Shown here in pieces: positions 11,255 through 21,614 of a stretch of DNA of 64,000 nt (position 1 is the stretch's first letter; each line of letters begins with the position of its first letter). Origin of the DNA: Linnemannia elongata (lineage: Eukaryota; Mortierellomycota; Mortierellomycetes; Mortierellales; Mortierellaceae); contig JAXBDG010000022.1 of the NCBI GenBank assembly GCA_036320915.1, forward strand, positions 310,001 to 374,000, given 5' to 3'. Both the position numbers and the translations under genes were made by a program. A model generated the notes under the pieces. The model saw nothing but the letters and a program-made list of their open reading frames with translations, did not search any database and had not been told where the DNA came from.

Positions 11255-11296
11255 ATATTATATATCACCAATCGGGAAAAATCAACATACCTAATG

Positions 11297-11302
11297 AATA
11301 AA
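11297..11302 (+). terminator. Polyadenylation signal of the YbjQ-family gene
   Basis: AATAAA 42 bases after the stop codon, within the short convergent spacer shared with the IRC3-like gene. Confidence 0.5.
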
Positions 11303-11394
11303 ACCATCAAAACAGCAAGGATACGGTACATTTTGCATCCATAATCGATCGCGTGTCTCTGCAAAACCCATTTATCGAACAGGATACAAGGGTT

Positions 11395-14300
11395 CTAGAT
11401 GTCGAGAAATTTGGGAATGGGTCCGACTTCGACACCGATCTCCTTGGCCAAAGCTTTAGTCTTCTTGACCTCAAACTTCTTGCTCTCCGTCCACCTCTTC
11501 CCAGCACCATGGACCAGCCGTGTGATCATATTCGCTGCCTGTCCCTTTGTCAATGCTCGTGCTGCAACTTCCTTCCGCCTCCTATCCGCCATCTCCAGCT
11601 CCCTTGCCAGACTACTTCCACCTTCCCCATCCCCTTGACCACCTTCCCCGCCATAGTCCTCGCCACCTCCAAAATCGTTGATGGGGTCATGGTCATACCC
11701 AAGCTTCCTCAAGTACTTGAGCTGCGACTCCGTAGCAGGCAGTTTCCGCCATTGAGCAAACCGACTCAAAATCCCCGGGAAGTGACCAACATTCTTGGAG
11801 ATCCACGTATCAACCCCATGAAAGCAATCCTCCAACGTATCCGTCTGGATCGGTAATTCGTTCTTCTTTGTCCTAAACATCGCCCCCTGACCACCATCCT
11901 TAGACTTGGACTGTTCGTTCCTCCTTGAGTTATCGTGCTGATCCTTAGCCGGCGTCAACCTGTGGCCCAAGGTCGACGATCCATTATGGTCGTCCACACG
12001 CCGCTTATCTATGGTCACCTGCTTATAACACCGGTACAGTCCATCTTTCGCCGATTTCTCAATCCGGAACGCAACCTCCTGACAGGTCAGAACAAAAGCG
12101 CCCGCGCCAACATTGACCCAAGCGTTCCCTGACATGGCCGAAACTCTCCTATTAGCCCCACTACAATCTCCAATCAACTGGTACGGATTCTCGTATTCCA
12201 AGACCCGGATCCGTGCGACTTTGAGTCCTGTAGACGGGTCGATTTCTTCGACGGTCTCGGTCTCGTCTGGGAACTCGGAAGACGCGGCTTGTTCTTCTAG
12301 GGTCGCGATCTTTTCATCTCGGATCGCGTCGACGTCCTTATGGCCGGTGATCTTGATCCCTACAATATATTTCATCCGCATTGCGATAACGAAAAATCAA
12401 AGACGGTCAGTTATATAGCCACCTCGGTCGTGAGAGAAAATCCCCTGAGAGTAACCAAGACTTACCATTCAAGACAGAATCGGTCTCAAGACCAAGCAAA
12501 GTAGGTAGAGTCACAAGTCCATCGCCTCGGACAACATCCACAAAATCAAGCACAAGACAGTCCTCCTTTCCTGGATGCAACCGCATTCCTCTTCCCAACA
12601 TCTGTTGGAACAAGACATTCGACTTTGTCGGCCGTGCCATGATAATCGCGTCAATCACCGGAATATCTAGCTCATAGCAATAACATGCGTTGGTGAGTCG
12701 TAAGCTTTAAAATCAGGGTAAAAACGTTACATGCGACCAAGAAAGCACCTTACCTGTGCCTTCGGTCAGGATACCGCAGTTGACAATGACAGGGAACTTT
12801 TGATTCTTGAAATCCTTCAACATCCGAGCGCGTTCATCATCGTTGGTTTTGCTCGACAGCCCACGCGCATCATATCCATACTTCCGGAAGGTCTCAGCCA
12901 AACTCTCCAAATGGGCGATATCGACCGCAAACACTACCGTCGACTTGCGCTCGCCTAAATAATTGCAAGCGAAAATAAAATAATGTAATATGAGCAAGTG
13001 TAACTCAACGCTTAAAATAATACTACGAACAGCCTTCCACTTAAAGGTAAGTTCGAGTCATAACTTACCACAATAGGTCATGTAACTGCGAACAACGACA
13101 TCGTTTCTGACGGGAGTGTTGACCTTCAGGGCCAAATCCTTGGTCACAAAATCACCTCCCCTCGTCTGGACATCCTTCAAGTCAAACTCAGTCTTGATGG
13201 TCGACACGCGTAATCCACAAAGCCATTTGTCATCGATCATAGTGATGAACCCCTTGTGGAACGAAATGTAATCGAAAACGCCTCCCAGCTTCAGACCATC
13301 GTGACGCCGCACAGTTGCCGAGCATCCATAGAGAAATATGTGGGTCTTGGGGACATCTGCTCCAAAGTGTCGTAGAATCCTACCATACGAGTCTGCTGCA
13401 GCGTGGTGGGCCTAGGAATGGTGGCGCGTTAGATGGTTCAGAGGCTAGCCATGTATCTCTCATAGGTGCATATGCGAAAAAAAAGGAAGAGTACCTCGTC
13501 GATGATGATGCATTTGAAGTCCTGTGGGTTATATTTGAGTATTCGTGTAGTTCCTGAACGTCCAAGAGTCGGTACACTCGCGAGAATCACGTCTGCAGTC
13601 ATATCCGCCACGCGTTTTCCTTGATCTATTGTCACCCTCTAATAGCCATCATGGACATGAAAAAATGCACCGTCAACATTTCAGTTGAGAATAATTGAAT
13701 TCAATACCCACAATGAGTCCAGAGAATAAGGAAGACATACCAGCCCGGTGCCATTCCTGAGAATATGATTCCGCGTCTGCTCCAGAAGCTCTTGTCGATG
13801 TGCCAGAATCAATGTCTTGTTGGCTCCTGGGAACGGCGCTGGCACTTGCTCCATCAAATGCGAGAAGATAACCTAGCGTGAACAATTCATGCAGAAAAGT
13901 TTGGTTCAATTGAACAATGAAAAAGAGTGTGAGCCAAAAAGGCAATTTTCTTCACCCACCCTTGACCTTATCACCCCCTTTCTCGCATCCATCGCTATCT
14001 CTCGCTTACGGTTTTGCCACTGCCGACAGGAAGGGATACAATTTGGCGCATAATGCCGTTCTTGAGATTCTCGAGACACTTGTCGATACATTCTTGCTGA
14101 TATGGTCGAAGCTGTGTCGTGGCTAGCAGTGGTGCCGGGATGACAGTCTCTGTTGATGCTGTGTTGAGGGTAGACGCACCGCTTTTGGATTTGGAAGCTC
14201 GCTTGATTTTGGTGGCAACGACCGCCGCATGACCACCGCCAGCAACTGCCTCATCTGCAACTACAGCAGCCTCCGAAGTCTCCTTGTCCTTCATGCTCTT

Positions 14301-14816
14301 CTTCTTCCTGGTCTTCACTACCGTCTCAACAGCACCTTCAGAAACCTCATCTTTGACCGCCGCAAGACCACCGCCAGCAGCTGCCTCATCTGCAACAACA
14401 GCAGCCTCCAAAGCCTCCTTGTCCTTCACACTCTTCTTCTTCCTGGTCTTCACTACCGCCTCAACATTACCTTCAGAAACCTCATCCTTGACCGCCACCT
14501 TTTTTGTCCTTGGTTTGCTGGCTTTTGGTGCGGTTGTGCCAGCAGCGGTATCCTCGCTGGGCTCAACTTTCTTGCGCCGACTCACAGTCTTCTTCGCGAC
14601 CTCCTCGACAGCCTCGTACTCCTCTCGCTGAACCGCTTCAGAAATAAACCTTGTTTGTCCTCCTTGACCTCGACCTGCAGAACTAAGAGTGTCACCAGTC
14701 CGTCGAATCATTTGGCTTCTTGAGAGTCGAGGAATGGCAAGCCGTTGTTGGTGAATGGCAATTCTTTTGGTGAGAACAATACAATAATGGAGTCCTTGTA
14801 GTCTTAGCAATGACAT
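11395..14816 (-). CDS. IRC3: Irc3-like mitochondrial DEAH-box SF2 helicase
   Basis: Seven exons on the minus strand: 14816-14010, 13872-13741, 13638-13495, 13411-13069, 12954-12754, 12666-12466, 12359-11395; 930 residues, frame closed throughout. Helicase signatures: Q-motif-like LRPYQQECI, Walker A PVGSGKT (about residue 264), Ia [13 protein letters not shown] (split by an intron, IIIDE/AHH), SAT, TEGTDIP and motif [15 protein letters not shown]. This motif set and the long C-terminal domain match Irc3, a yeast mitochondrial branch-migration helicase that maintains mtDNA. The first 35 residues are basic, hydroxylated and nearly free of acid, consistent with a mitochondrial presequence. Between them and the helicase core lies a Lys/Ala-rich segment made of two 45-residue tandem copies. 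The C-terminal exon (321 residues) is lineage-variable. Confidence 0.88.
14223..14492 (-). repeat. Two-copy 135-bp tandem repeat in the IRC3-like gene
   Basis: Residues 109-153 and 154-198 of the helicase are nearly identical copies starting VKDEVSEG and containing VVKTRKKKS and EAAVVADEA. Nucleotide copies are about 14358-14492 and 14223-14357, in frame (45 codons each). Confidence 0.9.
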
Positions 14817-15020
14817 TGTTGCGTTTTGTCGTGTCGTAGGGGTAAGCCACCGTCCGCACGGGTGAATGTAAGGGAGGAGGAAGAGGTAACAGAGTTAACA
14901 AAGAAAAAAAAAGAAAAAAAAGGGTCCAGGCACACAAAAACCCGCCAGAATGAAATGCGATTGTGACTCTCTATTATCGTACAAGGATGAGCGCATCCGA
15001 AACTGACAAAACTACGGCAA

Positions 15021-17671
15021 CTACTTGGCGACGCCGATGCCAAAGACCACCCAACTGGTGAGGAGGAGGATAGACCAAACCATGATCCAGAAATGCGCTT
15101 GGGTCTTTTTCCAGCGAGGCACTTCATCATCGCCACTCTCAATCCGCACTCCAAACCGTCGCTCACCATTCTCGTCCTCGGAGTCCTCGTCGTTCTCGTC
15201 GTCGCTCTCACCCTCGCTTCCGTCCGGAGTCGACAAGAACTCACCGCCTCTCTGACGCCGGCGGTCGTCGCCAAGAAGCAAACCTCGTCCAGAAGATGGG
15301 CTGTCGGTTTCTGACTCATGAATTTGACTGCCTGGTGTTGCTGGTAGTTGATTCGACAAGTGATATTCGTGCTGCTCGTCCCGATCACGTTGGCGGTGTG
15401 AGTTGTGGGCGCTGATTTCGGTCATGGTCACTTCTTCAGCATCTTGCTCGTCATCTAGCTCAAAGATAGGTTCCAGAGTCATTGCTTCGAGGACCTCATG
15501 ACTCCTTCTCCTGTTCCTCTGCTCCCGCCGACGGCGACTTCTTCTCCTATGCCTTGCCAGTACCGCTGCTGGAGTTCTGCCATAGACACCGTTGACCAGT
15601 CCAGTCTTTCCACCCTCACCATCCGTCCAGTGATAGTCGCCCCAGACAAAGATCGAACAAGCAATAAATGTCAGAATCGCAACTGCCAAGAACAAGCCCA
15701 GCAGTCGAGTGTCCTCCTTCTCCTGCAAAGCCTCATCCACGTGAACCGGGAAGAAATGGTGGTAGAGTCGATCAAAAAAGTTCTCCGTGTCAGTCTCTCC
15801 ATCGGGTCCAGTCACTCCAGAAAAGTCTTGCATCATCCCCGAGAGGGTCCCAAAGAGTGTTGCTCCAATGTTGTCGATCGATCTGTGAAGCCCGAGCCCT
15901 GTGGGCACATGTTTTGTCAAGACGGGCATACTGGTCACAATCGACAATGTTCCGAGTGAGAGTGAGAGTGCAAAGAGGAGCATGGGAACCGTTGGTGGAA
16001 TAGGGATCGAGCTGTAAGGGATGAGTAGGAGCACATGGGTCCCGATCAACAATCCAGCTGTGACCAAGAGCATCCAGGCGCGTTTTCCGGCGTGGTCAAT
16101 GAAAGTGCCGAGAAAGGGGTATATGATCAGCGGGACCGCCAAGATGATCGACGCCTGCCATGCTGCTTGCTCATCGTCCAGGCCGTATCGATGCTTCACA
16201 ATATTGCTATTTGCCATAACAAAAAAAAAAAAAGTTTTTTAGTACCAGTGCCAAACTGTCCTTAATCTTCTTCATTGTGGCATCTTTGACCTATCGCCTT
16301 ACCTCGATTGATGCATGAAAGGATTCCAGCTGGCACCGACCAAAAAGCTGATAGTCAACAGGGTCCAGAACATGGTTGAGAATCCATAAACCTCTCGCCA
16401 GCCAAGATTAGTTCGCTTGGCTTTCAAAAGGATTGTGATCTTGGTCATCGCATCTGTGCCCTCCTTGGGCTTTTCCAGCAGCGTCAGAAAGATAATGTTC
16501 ATCACCCATGCGATCGCAGAGATGATCAATGACACGAAGAACGGCGTGACAAACCCGAACGGCGGTAGTGTGGTCAGCGGCACTGATGTCGCCAGCGCCA
16601 GAAATCCTGCCTATTAACATCATACATACGAATGATCTAGGTGAGTCAACATGTTTCCATCCTCCAATTTCGTCCGCTGCTGAAAGATAGTTTCTTAATG
16701 ATGTTCTCATGCAACGTTACTAGTTTGCCACTGGTCAGTCCCAATGCTAAAACGAGAGCCAGCCCATCCTTCTTGAAGTGTCGAACCCATATCGTCTCCT
16801 GAATGATTGTAATGGGCGCAGCGCCAAGTCTATTAACATCATATGGTGAAAGGCAAGGGCTAATATTAGTAAACTCACTTACTTCCACATCGCAATGTTG
16901 GAAGGGGAAAAATATCTTCCAATTGAGCATTCGTACCCGAAGAGACAGTATCCAAGGATCATAATCTTGATGGAGTAGGTCCAACAGCCCAGGATAACAA
17001 TTGCCTGGCCAGCGATGACGATCGTTGTAAAGACAATTGAACTTGGTCCTGTCCCGTATCGCTCAATCAACAGTCCTCCAATGAGTGGCGTCAAAGTCGG
17101 AAACAATGTCAGTGATGACTGCAGCAGCGAGAACTGTGTGTTGCTAATATCCATATTCTATCATTGTCATGTGAGAGTTACAAGTTAGGTGTCTTGGCAA
17201 GGACTGAATGTAGTGAAGCATGAAAGCACCGAGTCAATGTAGAGCCGTTGAGACGAGCGAGAGTATAGAGCTTACCTCTTTGAGGACATCCTTCAAAGGT
17301 CCGGTCATATGGATCGTAAAGTGGGTTGAGATACCCAGCAAGGCAGCACATGAGAACGCCTGCACCTTGACAGCCCATTCCGCGGCGGCTACCTTAGGAT
17401 CCTTTTTTGACGCCAGTCCTGATCCAGTATCTTCATTCTCCTCGCCTTCGAGCAGTCTCTGTTGACGATGGTGCTCAATAAAGTCGCGGTCTGACGACGT
17501 GCTGACGAGACCCTGGGATTCTGTGGCATGGATAGCATCGTACTCGTCATCATCGTCATGACTATGACTATTGTGTTCCCGTTTGGCTTCGTCGTTGCTG
17601 CTGTATGAGAGGGCAGGCAAGTCCTGGCCCCTTGTGCTGAGTGGCTGGTAGTCAATGCGACTATCTGACAT
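15021..17671 (-). CDS. Major facilitator superfamily transporter with a long charged C-terminal loop
   Basis: Five exons: 17671-17276, 17157-16883, 16829-16721, 16610-16303, 16206-15021; 757 residues, in frame. A roughly 110-residue hydrophilic N-terminus precedes the first membrane segment (QAFSCAALLGISTHFTIHMT). It is followed by MFS-like paired segments with GGLLIERYG (motif A-like loop) and FLGTFIDHAGKRAWML (second-half motif A). The protein resembles the MFSD1-like/uncharacterised fungal MFS class more than sugar or drug transporters, but the substrate is not evident. A highly charged segment of about 160 residues (Arg-rich, then Asp/Glu/Ser-rich) lies before the final membrane segment (IMVWSILLLTSWVVFGI). 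It sits 204 bases upstream of the IRC3-like gene on the same strand. Confidence 0.8.
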
Positions 17672-19445
17672 GGCTAGTTGTTGTTACCAAACTATGTGTT
17701 GTTTTTGTTGATGAGTTAGGCGGATGACGGTGCTGCAATCATGTTGCAGAAAAGAAGAGGTAATGCAAAGGTCGAAAGGGAACGGTGTTGGAAGAAATGT
17801 GAAATGTTTCGATTTTTATTTCTGTGTTCCAAGAAAAAGGGAAAGAGACAAAGACGACACGAAGGAGAAAAAGAGCCTCTTATCCCCAGTGGCGCATTTT
17901 GAGGTGAAGAAATGAAAAGGTCTCCTTGTTACCGAAAATCAAACCTTTATGATATCAAGAGAAGGTGCTCCCTCTCATTTTCTAGTGTCCTTGGAGTGGA
18001 CCAGGTAATATGAAGTGGCATTCAGCACTCGCTTGTCAAGTTGCCCAGATAACAAGTCAGGATGATTGCCATTAGAATGTCGGATGCAACACATAGAGAG
18101 CGTGAGAAAGGCAGGCACAAAAAAAAAAAAAAATGGCACCCAATTATCACAACTTGCTACCTGAATCAGCTCGATACCTGTTCTTAGTTGCAGACTATCA
18201 ATTGATCCTTACCCCGCAATTACTAGGATACTACTTAGTACTCATTTTCTCTGTAGTCCTTCAATTAGGTCAACACGGCGTGTCGCGAAAGCCACGGCGA
18301 GGACTTATGTTGCTTGGGCGTATGACTGGAGTTTTGGACGTTCAACGTGCCTGGAAAAAGAATGGGGGGAAATAAGAGGCGCACGCTAGGTTAACTTTCT
18401 CACTTTGCCAATTGCAAATTGGGTCTCGAGTGGTCAACAACTTGCTTGGCCAGGTAAGGTTGAGGTGTATTGTTGTTGGGTTGAGTGTATATACAGAGTT
18501 TGACTGATGGCTGTTTTGTTGACATGGCGCTGCAGAGAAACCTATAGAGAGAGAGAGAGTGTGTGTGTGTGTGAGAGAGAGAGGGGAGGAAGAACCACCA
18601 TGGCTCTCAAAATGTATTTTTGACCTGTCTATTGTGTTCTACGGGTATTCATTACTGCGCGGCAGAACAGTGTTACGCGAGTGCGTGCGTGTGTGAGTGT
18701 ATGGTGAGGGTTGTGTCATAGTTGTAAGGGCTGTAAGGAATTGAAGTATGAAGGAGAGCGAGTCGCGATTATGATATCCTAAGTAAAGGTTGCTCGACGG
18801 TTATGTTGGACGGTAATGGGGGGTGAAGAGTACGACGTGTTCTTAAACAAAAGAAGAGTAAAAAAAGTATGATTTCAGGTATGGATTTCTTTCGTACCTT
18901 ATTTCCTATTGTTTTGGAGGCGTATGACCGGGAGGAGAGTAGGAGGAGATGGTTTCCTCTCTGTGCTCTTCAAAGAGAGAGGGAGAGAGAAGGAAAGAGA
19001 GGGAAAGTAAAGATGAGATGATTTGGACAGAGGGAGAGCGAGAGAGAGAGAGGGAGAGAGGCTAGATAGAGTGAAATGAATTGAGTGCATGTTTGTGTAC
19101 GGTTCGAGGTGATATTATTTGCGAAAGGAATAGATGAAGTGCATGCGACGCAGTTATACGACAAGGTATGTTTGTGTGTATACGTGTGTGGAGAGAGGAT
19201 GCCACGAAATGAGTTGGCATGGGTGAGATAGAGAAAAGGTTAGCGATAGCAGCGAGAGTGGTAAAAAGGAATGAATCAAAAACAGCACTGAACTAATTGA
19301 TACAACACACACAGAGAGATGAACAATAATAATATGAAGAGGAAGGAGCAACAACAGTGAGGTTGACAAAGTGGTTATGCCTTCGCTATTGTAGGTAGGT
19401 TGCATTTGTAAGTAGCCAGTCAGCCAATTCAACCCATGCAATTGC

Positions 19446-19477
<32 letters not shown>

Positions 19478-19645
19478 TCTCTTCGTCTCTTTTGTACTAT
19501 ATATGTGTGTGTATGTGTGTATGCCTCCCCCTCTCCCTCTGCGCTCTCCTTATTTTTTCACCTTATTGTTTGTATGTGAGTGTGTGAGTGTGTACAGTAT
19601 GTGAGTGATAACGAGTGTGTGCGTGTGTATGCCGCGTTGATGTGG

Positions 19646-19680
<35 letters not shown>

Positions 19681-20484
19681 CCAAAAAATAATCTTGCTCT
19701 ACCCTCTCTGCCCTCAGTGAGTGGATTCACAGAGGGAGGACCACTCATTCGCATCAGCTGGCCCAGCCCTCCCTTTCCCCCTGCTGAAATCCTCACATAT
19801 AGAGTCCCATACTGAACTCCCCCCCGCTGTTTTTTCTTCTCTTTTTCTCTTTCCACTCACTCAACTACTCCTCACACCACCACCACCACCACCACCAAGA
19901 AATCAAGTAAGTATCATTCATATGGACCCAACATATGGCCACATATACACATACACTATGGCCACTATCACCCACTGCTCCTTTCTATGAACAGCCCATA
20001 TCACTCATACATATACATACACACACACACACAACAACAACGAGAAGCAACCCATATCGCTACTCCTTGCGAACCTCCCTCTCATTCCCTCTCTCATCAC
20101 CGCATTCATCCCCATCCTTCATCCTCATCCATAAAGGAATCACCTTGGTGCCTTTGACAACTGAAAGGAAGATATAAAAAAATATAAAAAAAGAAAATGG
20201 TGGCAACGGAAAAAACGACTATTGGTCAGAAACAAAAAGACTCCTTTCCACATCCCACAATCCTCACACCATGGACTGATTCTCCATCCTCCCCATTCAG
20301 ATGAAGAATAAAAGGCAAACAGCAAACACCCGAAACTGAAAAAAAACAGGCAAAAGAGTCAAGAAAACTGGCTGGACAGCACTATACCAGCAGAGGATTC
20401 TTTCAGTAACAACAACACCTTGAAAGAAACCGCGTACTCGAACTAACAAAACAACCGCCCTGACCAACAAATAGATAAAACAAC
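17672..20484. other. Repeat-rich intergenic region between the MFS gene and NHP6
   Basis: 2.8 kb between divergent genes, so it should hold both promoters. I find no domain-bearing ORF. It contains GA/GT microsatellites (about 18545-18588), CT-rich and GA-rich tracts (18970-19070, 19440-19480), an A34 run, a (CCA)n run near 19875-19897 and a CA-rich stretch near 20019-20035. The last 500 bases are A/C-rich and leader-like. An 80-codon ORF at 18133-18375 was judged spurious. Confidence 0.5.
19646..19679. repeat. A34 homopolymer
   Basis: Thirty-four consecutive A residues about 800 bases upstream of the NHP6-like start. There is no flanking target-site duplication or ORF to suggest a retroposon tail. 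Confidence 0.85.
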
Positions 20485-21342
20485 ATGCCCAAGGTCGCCA
20501 AGAAAGAACAAAAGGTCACAAAGAGGGCCAAGGTCGAAGAGCCTAAGAAGAGAAAGAGAAAGGCCAAGAAGGACCCCGAGGCACCCAAGAACCCCATGTC
20601 TGCCTACCTCCTCTTCTGTGGAGAGTGGCGCGAGAAGGTCAAGGCCCAGAACCCCGAGTCCTCCTTCGGTAAGGATCACCCTTTCTTTGCCTTTCTAGGA
20701 CAGACGAGCAACAGACAGAGAGACATACAGACAGAGAGATGGCGAAAACAAAGCAGAGGACAAAGCAATGATCCAGGAACGAGAAAGTGAGACCAGCTGT
20801 GACATCTTGGGAGAATCGAATCTCTAACTAATCATCCTTTCGCCTTTTTGTGCAAATAGGCGAGCTCGGACGTCTCCTCGGTGAGCAGTGGCGCGCATAC
20901 TCTGACGAGAAGAAGGCTGTAAGTCCATCCATATCCTTATGCACCTTCATGCCTTTTTTCCGATCTTGTTTCTTGGGGATGTATTTATTCTGTGTTGCCG
21001 TTACCCCTTACCGATCAACTTGTGGAACGCGCCCCACCCTGCAACCCTCGTGTACTTTTCATTTTTTGATTTTCATTTTCGATTTCGCACATTTTTATTT
21101 TTTCGGGATTCAAACAAAAAACATTTTGCTCTTTTCGTGACGCGTTTGTCGTCGCGTCCTCCACAAAAAAACAAAGGCTCAATCGTCCTAACCCTTCTTT
21201 ATCTTTTCCATCGATTCTCTCCCCCTCTTAGCCCTACATCGCCAAGCATGAGAAGCTCAAGGCCAAGTACGAGCAGGAGAAGGCTGCCTACGAAGCCAAG
21301 AAGGCTGCTGCTTCTTCTGACGACGAGGATGAGTCTGATTAA
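20485..21342 (+). CDS. NHP6: Nhp6-type HMG-box chromatin protein
   Basis: Exons 20485-20668, 20860-20918 and 21232-21342; 117 residues. The basic N-terminus (KRAKVEEPKKRKRKAKKD) leads into a single HMG-B box: PKNPMSAYLLFCGEWREKV, GELGRLLGEQWRAYSDEKK, PYIAKHEKLKAKYEQEKAAY. A short acidic tail SSDDEDESD follows. Nhp6 proteins bind and bend DNA without sequence preference, assist FACT, and support Pol III transcription of SNR6 in yeast. Length and layout fit Nhp6, with a slightly longer basic arm and an added acidic tail. The gene converges on BRF1 with about 270 bases between stop codons. Confidence 0.93.
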
Positions 21343-21614
21343 ACTCGGTACTCCTCAACAACCAACAACAACCAATCCAACTCACTTCTTCTCGATGAAA
21401 CATTTGTCGCTTTTTTCTGCTGTACCATGTCCATGTTAGAGCCATAGTGTTCCCTCTTTTTTTTTTTTCCTTCTGTCTTTTGTTATCGCTAGTACTTTGT
21501 ATAAAAACTTTTTTTCCTTCTCAACAGCTACAACAAACCGAAATGATATCGAATCCGAATATGAAAAAGCGAAAGCAAAAAGAAATGGCGCAAAAGGATA
21601 GTAAGAATATATTT

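Noticed and set aside
18133..18375. An 80-codon plus-strand ORF with a hydrophobic segment
   Set aside because: It starts next to an A-run, shows no family match or intron context, and stands alone in repeat-rich DNA. Evidence is insufficient.
19646..19679. A34 run considered as a retroposon poly(A) tail
   Set aside because: No adjacent ORF, no target-site duplication and no tRNA- or SINE-like head could be seen. The same applies to the T33 (32066) and A33 (57021) runs.
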